Positions 13,000 to 23,489 of a DNA stretch of 64,000 bases are shown here, piece after piece. Where the stretch lies: positions 7,130,735 to 7,194,734 of the forward strand of contig NC_057769.1 of assembly GCF_010389155.1 (NCBI RefSeq). The letters run 5' to 3'. Numbering within the stretch: the stretch's first letter is position 1; each line of letters opens with the position of its first letter. This stretch comes from Erigeron canadensis (lineage: Eukaryota; Streptophyta; Magnoliopsida; Asterales; Asteraceae). The position numbers and the translations under genes were made by a program. The notes under the pieces are model-generated. The model was not told where the DNA came from, searched no databases, and saw only the letters and a program-made list of their open reading frames with translations.

Positions 13000-13990
13000 T
13001 AATATTTTTAGATCATTATTCGTATTACTTACCAACAGTAACTCTGGTTTAGCATACTCGTTCCGTAACAGATATTCATTTTACACATTTTGGGAAAGTC
13101 ATATCTTTATTTTCCCTATCAATGGTTTATGTTTGGACGTTTGGTTAAAATTTGTAAAATGTCATCTAACTTAAGACAAACAAAATATCAGTACGTAGTG
13201 TGGACACTTTTCTTTATAACGGTGAACATATTTATCTTAGTTTCCTGTCTTATTTATTGTGTTTTCAATGTTTTCTTACAGCATAGTTCCCTTGTGTGCG
13301 TACTGCGTGTACTCGTAGGGGAACCCTTATTTCTTGATATTTTTTTTCTATTGAAAATCTTTGATTGCTCTTAAATTAATATCAGAACACATGTTTTTAA
13401 AGTTCATCCACATGTGTATATAACTAAAGTTGAAACTATGTATGTTGTACAATAAACTTTTTCAAAACATTATATATGTTCACATGTGAATGAAAATATG
13501 AACAAATTCATTTATAAATTCACAAAAGACTATATTAAAATTTTGAAACAACTTCTTTTATATCATATATCATTATAACAATTCTCATGTGAATAAACTT
13601 AAAAACATGTGAACACATACATAAATTAAGGTCGCGTATAATTCACAAAATTTGATAAAATCAGATGAAATTGGAATTGAATTCCATTATTTACTATATT
13701 TGGTCATTCAAAGATGTAGGAAGCTCATTCCGTTGGAATTGTAAACATTCTATCATTTGATGAAATCTCCATTCCTTAGGGATAAGGGAAGAATTTCAAT
13801 CCTCCCGTCACCTAATTTTTAAAAAAATCAAATACATTCTGTCAAATTTTATTCCTTCAAATTTTGGTTTCTTTGATAGACTTTATTCCTTCCAAAAATA
13901 TTACGTGAACCCAACGCACCTTTAGAGTTTTACAGTTTTTGAATATTTTTTTTCCAAAATAAAAAAGTCTATACTCGTATTAATTATAAT
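13000..13990. other. Gene-free AT-rich stretch before the tandem array
   Basis: The 94-codon open frame at 13090-13374 is rich in Phe, Leu and Cys, matches nothing recognisable and lacks coding-like composition. The rest is AT-rich with 'cacatgtg' words, ending in a TATTA-rich lead-in to the array. Confidence 0.45.
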
Positions 13991-14455
13991 TATCATATAA
14001 CATAATATAACTTAATAATATATAACAATATTATATTATATTATATTATATTACATTATATTATGAGTACGTAGGTAACTAGAGGATAACGTCCAAATGT
14101 AATAATGCCTTTTGAAAGGTTCTTATATAGGGCAATCAGATACGAAGAAGTTAAAGTACAATTACGTAAACAGATATTGGGGATGTTTGATAATAATGAT
14201 AGAGCTTCTAAAAGGTCAAATAGAAAAGGATAAGATATCAACATGACAATCCTTGACTTTTTTCACATGTTTCAAAAGTCCGAAAAGGTAGGGAAACAAA
14301 ATAAGTCAAAATACGGACACACTCTTCTTTTTTTTCTTTTTCTTTTCCTCTCTCTCCAATTAAACAACAATATCCATCTCTTTTCAAAGCTTCGGCTGAT
14401 TCGGAAACGAGAAACGTAAGCCCACCAGGCTAAAAAAAGTCAAACCTCGACCAGG

Positions 14456-14487
14456 TAGTATTAGCGATGACGTCACCGATAATACTG
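14456..14487. repeat. Palindrome with TGACGTCA core (one per unit)
   Basis: The sequence 'agtattagcgatgacgtcac' continues to 'cgataatact' and reads nearly the same on both strands. At its centre is TGACGTCA, the palindromic bZIP-type site. Equivalent copies lie about 652 bp apart in the other three units (near 15109, 15761 and 16413). Confidence 0.75.
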
Positions 14488-14558
14488 CGGGCCCCCATGT
14501 CCTTAATGGTAAATCTGACAGAGAAAATAACGGGCCCCCTGTCACTGTCAGTGTCAGA

Positions 14559-14586
14559 GTATTAGCGGCGACATCGCCGCAAATAC
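14559..14586. repeat. GC-rich hairpin (one per unit)
   Basis: An inverted repeat 'gtattagcggcgacatcgcc' continuing 'gcaaatac' folds with a short loop. It recurs in all four units. Similar TTAGCGGCGAC hairpins occur in some plant CACTA-type MITEs, so the GC-rich tail might be transposon-derived. This is inference. Confidence 0.6.
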
Positions 14587-16689
14587 CTTGGCCGGGTTGA
14601 CTTTTGCCTGATGTTGTTACCCTGTGCCATAAACTATGCCTTTTATCATATAACATAATATAACTTAATAATATATAACAATATTATATTATATTATATT
14701 ATATTACATTATATTATGAGTACGTAGGTAACTAGAGGATAACGTCCAAATGTAATAATGCCTTTTGAAAGGTTCTTATATAGGGCAATCAGATACGAAG
14801 AAGTTAAAGTACAATTACGTAAACAGATATTGGGGATGTTTGATAATAATGATAGAGCTTCTAAAAGGTCAAATAGAAAAGGATAAGATATCAACATGAC
14901 AATCCTTGACTTTTTTCACATGTTTCAAAAGTCCGAAAAGGTAGGGAAACAAAATAAGTCAAAATACGGACACACTCTTCTTTTTTTTCTTTTCTTTTCC
15001 TCTCTCTCCAATTAAACAACAATATCCATCTCTTTTCAAAGCTTCGGCTGATTCGGAAACGAGAAACGTAAGCCCACCAGGCTAAAAAAAGTCAAACCTC
15101 GACCAGGTAGTATTAGCGATGACGTCACCGATAATACTGCGGGCCCCCATGTCCTTAATGGTAAATCTGACAGAGAAAATAACGGGCCCCCTGTCACTGT
15201 CAGTGTCAGAGTATTAGCGGCGACATCGCCGCAAATACCTTGGCCGGGTTGACTTTTGCCTGATGTTGTTACCCTGTGCCATAAACTATGCCTTTTATCA
15301 TATAACATAATATAACTTAATAATATATAACAATATTATATTATATTATATTATATTACATTATATTATGAGTACGTAGGTAACTAGAGGATAACGTCCA
15401 AATGTAATAATGCCTTTTGAAAGGTTCTTATATAGGGCAATCAGATACGAAGAAGTTAAAGTACAATTACGTAAACAGATATTGGGGATGTTTGATAATA
15501 ATGATAGAGCTTCTAAAAGGTCAAATAGAAAAGGATAAGATATCAACATGACAATCCTTGACTTTTTTCACATGTTTCAAAAGTCCGAAAAGGTAGGGAA
15601 ACAAAATAAGTCAAAATACGGACACACTCTTCTTTTTTTCTTTTTCTTTTCCTCTCTCTCCAATTAAACAACAATATCCATCTCTTTTCAAAGCTTCGGC
15701 TGATTCGGAAACGAGAAACGTAAGCCCACCAGGCTAAAAAAAGTCAAACCTCGACCAGGTAGTATTAGCGATGACGTCACCGATAATACTGCGGGCCCCC
15801 ATGTCCTTAATGGTAAATCTGACAGAGAAAATAACGGGCCCCCTGTCACTGTCAGTGTCAGAGTATTAGCGGCGACATCGCCGCAAATACCTTGGCCGGG
15901 TTGACTTTTGCCTGATGTTGTTACCCTGTGCCATAAACTATGCCTTTTATCATATAACATAATATAACTTAATAATATATAACAATATTATATTATATTA
16001 TATTATATTACATTATATTATGAGTACGTAGGTAACTAGAGGATAACGTCCAAATGTAATAATGCCTTTTGAAAGGTTCTTATATAGGGCAATCAGATAC
16101 GAAGAAGTTAAAGTACAATTACGTAAACAGATATTGGGGATGTTTGATAATAATGATAGAGCTTCTAAAAGGTCAAATAGAAAAGGATAAGATATCAACA
16201 TGACAATCCTTGACTTTTTCACATGTTTCAAAAGTCCGAAAAGGTAGGGAAACAAAATAAGTCAAAATACGGACACACTCTTCTTTTTTTTCTTTTTCTT
16301 TTCCTCTCTCTCCAATTAAACAACAATATCCATCTCTTTTCAAAGCTTCGGCTGATTCGGAAACGAGAAACGTAAGCCCACCAGGCTAAAAAAAGTCAAA
16401 CCTCGACCAGGTAGTATTAGCGATGACGTCACCGATAATACTGCGGGCCCCCATGTCCTTAATGGTAAATCTGACAGAGAAAATAACGGGCCCCCTGTCA
16501 CTGTCAGTGTCAGAGTATTAGCGGCGACATCGCCGCAAATACCTTGGCTGGGTTGACTTTTGCCTGATGTTGTTACCCTGTGTCATAAACTATGCCTTTT
16601 GTCTCTTCCTCTTTACCCACACCCACTTGCAACAAATTCTCTTGTCAAAAACACACACACACATTATAAAATTGTTTCCCCTTATCCGG

Positions 16690-17110
16690 CAAAACACACA
16701 GCCATATATATATATATATATAGGGTAACACTCCGGTGAGAACAGTCTTAAAATAAGAACGGTAAAAACACTTGAAAAACATCATTTTGATGCATTAAAA
16801 GTCCATAAAACTAACATAGTGCATAACTAATTATCATTATCTAAGTGTTTAACAACACATTGATCCATCAAAATCGAAAAAATCATGTTTTTTGATAGAT
16901 GCATCATTTTGAAGAATATGCATCCAAGATGGATGCACAAAACAAAAAACATGATTTTCTTGATTTTGATAGGTCAATGTATTGTTATATACTTAAATAA
17001 TGATGATTAGTTATGCACTATGTTAGTTTTATGGACTTTTAATGCATCAAAATGATGTTTTTTAAGTGTTCTCATCGTTCTTATTTTAAAACTGTTCTTA
17101 TTTGATTGTC
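16690..17110. mobile_element. MITE-like element in a TA tract, same family as 7877-8609
   Basis: Preceded by (TA)n at 16704-16722. It begins 'gggtaacactccggtgagaa' at 16723 and shares with the 7.9-8.6 kb element the words 'cattttgatgcattaaaagt', 'ctaacatagtgcataact' and 'aatcatgttttttg'. The right half is the inverted copy of the left, ending in 'ttcttattttaaaactgttc' and TATATA. No coding capacity. Confidence 0.65.
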
Positions 17111-18618
17111 CATATATATATAAATCAGGATTCAAATAACCTAACTTAACTGTCAAATTGAGAAAATCTTAACTTTTAAGTTAAATGAAAGGTTAAGATC
17201 AACAAATGGTTTTTAATCTTAATCCTTGATTGAAAATGTTTAATTTTTTTTAACTAAATAGGTTAAAAATCTCCCTAACTATGAGATGATGACATGTGTA
17301 ATAATCAGGGGGCAAGATTAGAAAGAGAATTAGTGGATACCATATGTCATCTTCTTATAGTTTTAAGATGATTTTTACGCTAATCTTTAAAGAGATTTAT
17401 CATTTCCATCTATATTAATATCTAAGTGCTGATATTTTAAAAAAAAATGATAAATGTTCCTAAATAGTAGCTTAATAATCCTCCTAATAACCTTAAAACA
17501 TGACGTGTGTTATCCACTTATTATCTTTTTTAATTTTATCAATGGATTTATACACATGTCATGATCATATTGTAAGAGAATAATTAAGCTATTTTGGTAG
17601 GAGGAAATCTGATGTATCTTTTATGTTTAACAACTCATATTGTAGCTTGTGTGTCATTTTTTGGTACTTTTCGCATTTTTTTAAATTATATTGACAATTA
17701 AATTTATGTTTTTAGTGCTCGCCATGTGACATTTGCTTTTATCAATTTAAAATAACAAATTAAAAAGTCAAAGACAAAAACTTTGAAAGAATTGAACGAG
17801 ATCCCATAACCTCCATCTTATAATTTTATGGACAAACAATATAACTTAATATTTATTAAAAAATTTAAACTACAGTAAATATTTAGTAAATACTAAAGCT
17901 AATTAAAAAACATTGATAATATAATTGTCTATTTTAGATCAACTGAAAATATATGTTTAAGAAGCTTCTTAGATCAACAAGTTGAGAATTACTCATTACT
18001 GTTAAAAAAAGAAAGACTTCATAAACTGACCAACTGCATGAACCATATAATTAGTTAATTTGTAACAGCAGTTGCAGCAAAGGCGGGAGGTTTTTGATGG
18101 TTTTAGCGTGGCATCCGAGAGGTGTCAGTGAGAGTAAGGTGGTGAGACGTCACATTTTTACTTGATATCTCTAATCTTAAAATTATGGCAGTTTGGTCAG
18201 GTCAGTATAGATCAGGCCATCAGGGTCAAAACAAATGAATATAACATGTACATGTGTGCATATTATATGTTATGATATGTAACATGGATGGAGGTCGAAT
18301 ATATAGTTTGGGGCGTGATTCACTTGTATCTTGTCCTATGGTCCAAGCGCAAAATCTTCTATACGATTTGATGATTTTGAACCGTAAATACTTGACAAAA
18401 TTTCAAATACTTTTGTCCCATATTACTAACGAACCAAATGAGTTTTCTTTTGGCCAGCCAAGTTTCATTCGTAGACAACAATCGCTTTTTATTTTTTTGT
18501 TGATTGAGTTTGTGTAGTTAGCCTGTTTTTGAATCACACTTCCAAAGGTCCTCCGAATACTGATCCTATGCCATTTACTTTTGACTTCAGAATCTGAAGA
18601 TATATGAACAACCTGACA
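17111..18618. other. Upstream region of the plus-strand ATPase
   Basis: AT-rich with no gene recognised. It contains the presumed promoter of the ATPase at 18619, but no convincing TATA box at a fixed distance was found. The open frame at 18254-18517 shows no family resemblance. Confidence 0.4.
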
Positions 18619-21600
18619 ATGGCCAACGAGATTATTCTACAAATTGATATTGAACTTGAACCTATGCTCAACATAAGCACAGTAACTTTTTCAAGAGCCC
18701 AGAAAAGATGGCGTCTCGCTTACCATTCAATTAGCTTCTCAAACACACTGAGATCCTATACTGAACTTCCCAAGAAGTATTCATCCATTACTGAGATATT
18801 AGCAGCAGTAGCTTCACATACAGCTCCTGAAACTAGTCCAAATGCTACCAATATTGATGCTAATGTGGAAGAATTGTGGGGTGTTGACCAGAGTGCCCTC
18901 GCCGAATTGATGAAAAACAAAGACTTGGATATGCTTAGAAAGTTTAATGGCGTCGAAGGCTTGGCTAAATCTCTTCACACCACTCTTGAACATGGAATAA
19001 ATGGGCAAGATATAGAAAGAAGGAAAACTGCATTTGGTTCCAATGTTTGCTCCAAGCCAACACCAAAACCATTTTGGTCTTTTGTGGTGGGGGCTTTCGG
19101 AGACCCCACAATTGTCATACTGCTTATTGCTGCTGCCTTTTCTTCCGACATAAATGTGGCAGAAGAAAGATGGGGCGAGGGCCTTAAAATCTTAGTCTCC
19201 CTCGGCATGGCTCTTGTTGTGTCTTCTGTAACCAGCTTCTTTCAAGAGAGACAGTTTGATAGTTTGCCCAAAAGGAGCAACAATGCAAAGATAGATGCTA
19301 TAAGAGAAGGGAGGAGGCAAAAAGTACTCGTTTCTGATGTGGTGGTCGGGGATATCGTATGTCTTAGTGTTGGGGATCAGATTCCCGCCAACGGGTTGAT
19401 CATCAATGGCCATTCTTTGCTTATTAATGTATCGAGAATGACAGGAGAGACCAAATACATACACGATGGCGGCACCGATACTGCCTTCTTATATTCTGGT
19501 TCAAAAGTGGCTGACGGGAACGCTCGAATGCTTGTGATATCGGTGGGGGTGGACACTGCTTCCGCCAGTGATTCCAATGAGACAACACAGTTACAATCTC
19601 GTATCGGGAAGCTCATGGATTTAATTCGGAAGGTTGGCTTGATAGTTTCTACCCTCGTGCTTGTAATTATGTTGATCCTGCGTTTCACAGGATATACAAG
19701 ACATAAGAATGGAAAGTGGGATTGCCAGCAGAAACACACAGATATATTGGACAAACTTAACTCTTTCACACGTATGTGGATTGCAACTGCACAAGACATA
19801 CGACTAGCTGTTACTCTCACACTTGCTTACTGTAGAAAGAGATTGATGGGCAATCACGTTATGGTCAGGAAGTTATCAGCCTGCGAGACCATGGGTTCAG
19901 CCACTGTCATATGCACCGGTAAAACAGGGACTTTGACCATGAATAAAATGCAAGTTGGGAAATTTTGGGTTGGCCTTGTCCATATCAAAGATGATTCTTT
20001 AATAAGAACAATAAATGCAAAAGTTCTTGAGCTTTACCATCAAGGAGTCGGTTTAAATACCACTGGTATTGATTACAATTCAGAAACCGCACTTGAATAT
20101 TCTGGAAATCCAACGGAAAAGGCAATTCTATCATGGGCAGTGACGAAACTGGCCATGGATACAGAGAAACTGAATCAAGATTATACCATTCTCGATGTTG
20201 AGACTTTCAATTCTGAGAAGAAAAGAAGCATGGTTTCCATTAGAAACAACAAAGACAATATTGTACATGTTCACTGGAAAGGAGCTGCTGAGATGGTTCT
20301 AGCGATGTGTTCAAATTATTATGATAGAAACGGTGTTATAAAGTCCATAGATCCTGAGAAAAAGATACGATTTGAAAAAATAATACGAAGTATGGCAGAG
20401 AGTTCACTCAGGTGCATCGCTTTTGCTCATAAGAAGAAAGATAATACAGGGAACGAAGAAGAGTTGATATTGTTAGGCATTGTTGGGATCAGAGATCAAT
20501 GTAGACTAGGGGCAAAGAAAGCTATTGAGAATTGTCGTTCGGCTGGGGTGGATATTAAGATGATAACCGGAGACAATGTTTTCACAGCAAAAGCCATTGC
20601 CACATATTGTGGAATACTTAAACCTGGTCAACCGGTAACGGTAAGCAAGCATACCCTTAACATTTTTGTTTTAATATAAAAACTAGATTAAAAAGTAATA
20701 ACAGTTCGTGAAATGGTAATCCATCCCCAAATTTTGATTAATTATGTATGTACCGCTGTAGGGTGATGGAAGAAAAGTAATAACAGGTGAGGAGTTTCGT
20801 AGTTTCACAGAGGATCAGAGAATGGAGAAAGTTGACAGTATACGAGTAATGGCAAGATCAACACCCTTGGATAAGCTTATGATGGTGGAGTGCTTGAGAA
20901 AGAAAGGTCACGTGGTTGCAGTCACAGGCCATGATACAGATGATGCACATGCTCTGAAAGAAGCAGACATTGGACTTTCCATGGGGATTCAGGGTACTGA
21001 GGTGGTCAAGGAGAGCTCGGACATTGTCATCTTAAATGATGATTTTGGTTCTATCGTAGAGGCATTGAGATGGGGGCGGCGTGCATACAAGAACATCCGG
21101 AAGTTTGTTAAACATCAACTTACCGTAACTATTGCAGCTCTTGCCATCAACTCCATTGCAACTGCTTGTGCTACTGATGCTCCTCTAACGGTAGTCCAAC
21201 TTTTGTGGGTCAACATCCTCATGGATAGTTTAGGCGCTATAGCACTTGCAACAGAGTGCCCTGCTAAAGAACTCAAGCATAATCTACCCATGGATAGAGG
21301 TGCACCCATTTTAACAAATGACATGTGCAGAAACATACTGGCACAGGCTCTGTATCAGATAGTCTTGTTGTCGACGTTCCAGTTCAAAGGTAGATCAATC
21401 TTCAATGTAAATGAGAAAGTGAAGAACACTATGATCTTCAATACTTTCGTTCTCTGCCAAGTGTTCAATATATTCAACTCAAGAAAACCAGATAATAGAA
21501 ATGTGTTCAAAGGTGTTTACAAGAACTACATATTTCTCGGTGTTATTGGGATTACTATCATTATTCAGGTTGTGATAGTGGAGTGCCTAAATAATTTTGC

Positions 21601-21739
21601 AGACACAGAAAAATTGAATAGAAAGCAGTGGAAAATTTGTATAATCTCTGCAGCCTTATCGTTGCCTATCGGGTTCGTTGCAAAGTTTATACCAGTACCA
21701 AATACACCACTTGCAAGCCATAAACATAGGTGGATTTAG
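18619..21739 (+). CDS. P2B Ca2+-ATPase (ACA12/13-like) with lost catalytic residues
   Basis: Two exons, 18619-20640 and 20762-21739, joined by a 121-bp phase-0 intron (acg|gtaagc … ctgtag|ggt), give about 998-1004 residues, the usual length. The start at 18619 aligns with that of the minus-strand paralogue; an ATG at 18604 is the alternative. In order: an N-terminal basic/aromatic calmodulin-binding-like stretch (KRWRLAY), actuator TGE, nucleotide-domain KGAAE, MITGDN, and C-terminal membrane helices. The family exports Ca2+, forming a phospho-Asp intermediate. Here the phosphorylation motif reads CTGKTGT, so the Asp is Gly (residue ~434). The hinge motif reads TGHDTDDAH (His at ~731 for Asp). 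The M4 motif PEGLP reads AQDIR (~391-395), within a region 8 residues short. M6 N…D is kept. Transport activity is therefore very unlikely. It could be a regulatory pseudoenzyme or a young pseudogene with an open frame. Confidence 0.85.
20641..20761 (+). other. Intron in the plus-strand ATPase
   Basis: Starts GTAAGC after codon ACG and ends CTGTAG before GGT. It is phase 0, so the frame continues into the segment leading to the MEKVDSIRVMARS region. The minus-strand paralogue has no intron at the equivalent place (between CGIL and the FRNYT region). Confidence 0.85.
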
Positions 21740-21749
21740 TACAGGTATG

Positions 21750-22150
21750 GACAGAACACTGCACTTTTTTACTTTAAGTTGCTCTTCATTGTTCCAAATT
21801 GTAATGTAATGGGCAAAGTAGTAACCCAAAGTTGGTTTACCAAGTTAGGGTTTTTGCTACCCTATGTTACTAAGTGTAAAACTATGTATTTATAGTACTA
21901 TTTAATTTAATTACACTTTTTAGTATCTTGTAAACTGACTTATAGTATGCAATATGTTTTCACAGAAGGATGGTTTTGTTGATGCTTTAATTTAGGCTCA
22001 TCTTTAGTGCAACTACTGTTATTTTTTACAACGATGCTAGTAAACAAGGTTACTGTGGTTTTTCTGTATGTAACTGCATCTTGTATAAGAATTTTGTTGG
22101 AAAACTTTTTGCCATCTAGTTTGTCAAACAAGTTTTCATTGCTCAAAATA
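21750..22150 (+). repeat. ATPase 3'-flank repeat, copy 1
   Basis: Follows the stop codon at 21739 directly. The words 'cattgttccaaat.gtaatg', 'gatgctttaatttaggctcatc', 'ttacaacgatgctagtaaa' are shared with 1-900 and 23040-23430. Probably contains the 3' untranslated region of the ATPase. Confidence 0.7.
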
Positions 22151-22607
22151 TTGTAGAACCATTATATCCCGAATTGACACTACTGGATTAAATCATTTCA
22201 CCTAAAACCGGAAGTGCCATGACCACTTTCATCCCATATTCCTATGCGGCAAGCCGGCAACTGGTTAAGTGACAACGTGTGGTGTGTGAATTTGAAAGTT
22301 TAAAACCGGAGTTCTTATTTCGGGCCTTAAAGTGAGGTTTTTTATTTTAGTGTTTGTTGGTCATCAGATGTATACTTGGAAGTGTCAGTTCATTGTATAA
22401 TTGTTATTGGGATTATGTATAAAAGAAAGCTAAAGTGTATTTTAGTACTCAAAACTTGGTTACCTGATTCTTTGTACCCTGATAAGATATTCTTATCAGA
22501 GTATGGACGTATTTTTCTAGTATGGTTATAAATATATTCATAATTAGTAGAATAAAAAAAACTAAGATGTAAATTTGCGTTACCAAAGAAGCAGGTAAAA
22601 AATTTAA

Positions 22608-23000
22608 GATAGTCTTGTTGTCGACCTTCCAGTTCAGAGGTAGACCAATTTTCAATGTAAATGAGAAAGTGAAGAATAGTGGTATTAGTGTAATCTCCAA
22701 TACTTTTGTTCTCTGCCAAGTGTTCAATGAATTTAGCTCAAGGAAGGCAGAGAATAGAAATGTGTTAGAAGGTCTTTACAAACCACGTATTTCTCAACAT
22801 TATTGGGATGACTATCATAATTCAGGTTGTGATGATGGAGTACTACTTAAATAATTTTGCAGAGACGGGGAAATTGAATAGAAAGCAGTGGGGAATTTGT
22901 ATAACTTTTGCAGACTTATCGTTGCCTATCGGGTTGGTCACAAAGTTTATACCAGTACCGAATACACCATTTTCAAGCTATAAAAAAAGGTGGATAAGTA
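22608..23000 (+). pseudogene. Truncated ATPase C-terminus
   Basis: Begins abruptly at 'atagtcttgttgtcgacctt', matching 21358 of the full gene, and covers only the last membrane helices and tail (QFRGRPIFNVNEKVKN… FVLCQVFNEF … NRKQWGICI … KFIPVPNTP). A small insertion after KVKN and a frameshift near 22800 split it into two frames (22615-22854 and 22808-23083). It carries its own 3'-flank repeat, so it arose by duplication of the 3' end of a gene copy, about 1.25 kb downstream. No promoter or start; not expected to make a protein. Confidence 0.85.
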
Positions 23001-23039
23001 CAGGTCTGGACGGAACACAGAACACTACAGGTCTACAGT

Positions 23040-23480
23040 ATTTTACATATATTTGCATTTCATTGTTCCAAATTTTTATGTGATGGGCAAAGTATATTTT
23101 AGTACCCCAAACTTGTTCCAGCAGGGTAGTTTTATACTTTTACCCATGTAATTACAAGCTGTAGATACAACCAATATGTTTGACTATGAGACTAGCAAAT
23201 TTACAAATATACAAATGTTTTTAGTTTTCCAGTAGCCTCTTTGAGTGTGTGTTTTCACTGAAGGATCGTGTTGTTAATACTTTAGTTTAAGCTCATCTTT
23301 AGTGAAACTAGTGTTCATGTTTTACGATGATGCTAGTAAATTAAGCTTCTTTTTTTTCTTCTAATTTATTAAGCTTATGGAGGCTATTGTGGTTTTTAAC
23401 TGTATCTTGTATAATTGCTACTGGGGTTATGTATAAATTAAGCTAAAGTGTATTTTAGTACCCCAACACTTGGTTACCCG
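23040..23480 (+). repeat. ATPase 3'-flank repeat, copy 2
   Basis: Follows the truncated ATPase copy. Close to the left-edge copy (600-900), including 'ccatgtaattacaagctgta' and 'gatgctagtaaattaag'. A short poly-T insertion interrupts it near 23346. Later words ('aagtgtattttagtacc…cttggttac') also occur at 22433-22462. Confidence 0.75.
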
Positions 23481-23489
23481 GTTCTTCAA

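Larger units (their letters stand above)
13991..16600 (+). repeat. Tandem array, four ~652-bp units
   Basis: Unit starts (word 'tatcatataacataat') fall at 13991, 14644, 15296 and 15948, giving periods of 653, 652 and 652 bp. The units are almost identical. Visible differences are poly-T/CT tract length (near 14328, 14980, 15631, 16284) and a few substitutions in the last unit (for example ggccggg to ggctggg near 16548, gtgcc to gtgtc near 16582). Each unit has an AT-rich head of TATTA repeats, a central promoter-like part with TTGAC words, and a GC-rich tail with two palindromes. Open frames of 62-90 codons recur in each unit only because the sequence recurs; they resemble no protein. Confidence 0.95.

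Noticed and set aside
14384..15960. Repeated 62- and 90-codon open frames in each 652-bp unit
   Set aside because: They recur only because the DNA recurs. They cover the palindromes and a TTGAC-rich part, have no protein-like features and no start context.
13991..16600. CRISPR array or satellite centromere repeat
   Set aside because: The sequence is eukaryotic, units are 652 bp and only four are present. There is no spacer structure and no evidence of megabase arrays.
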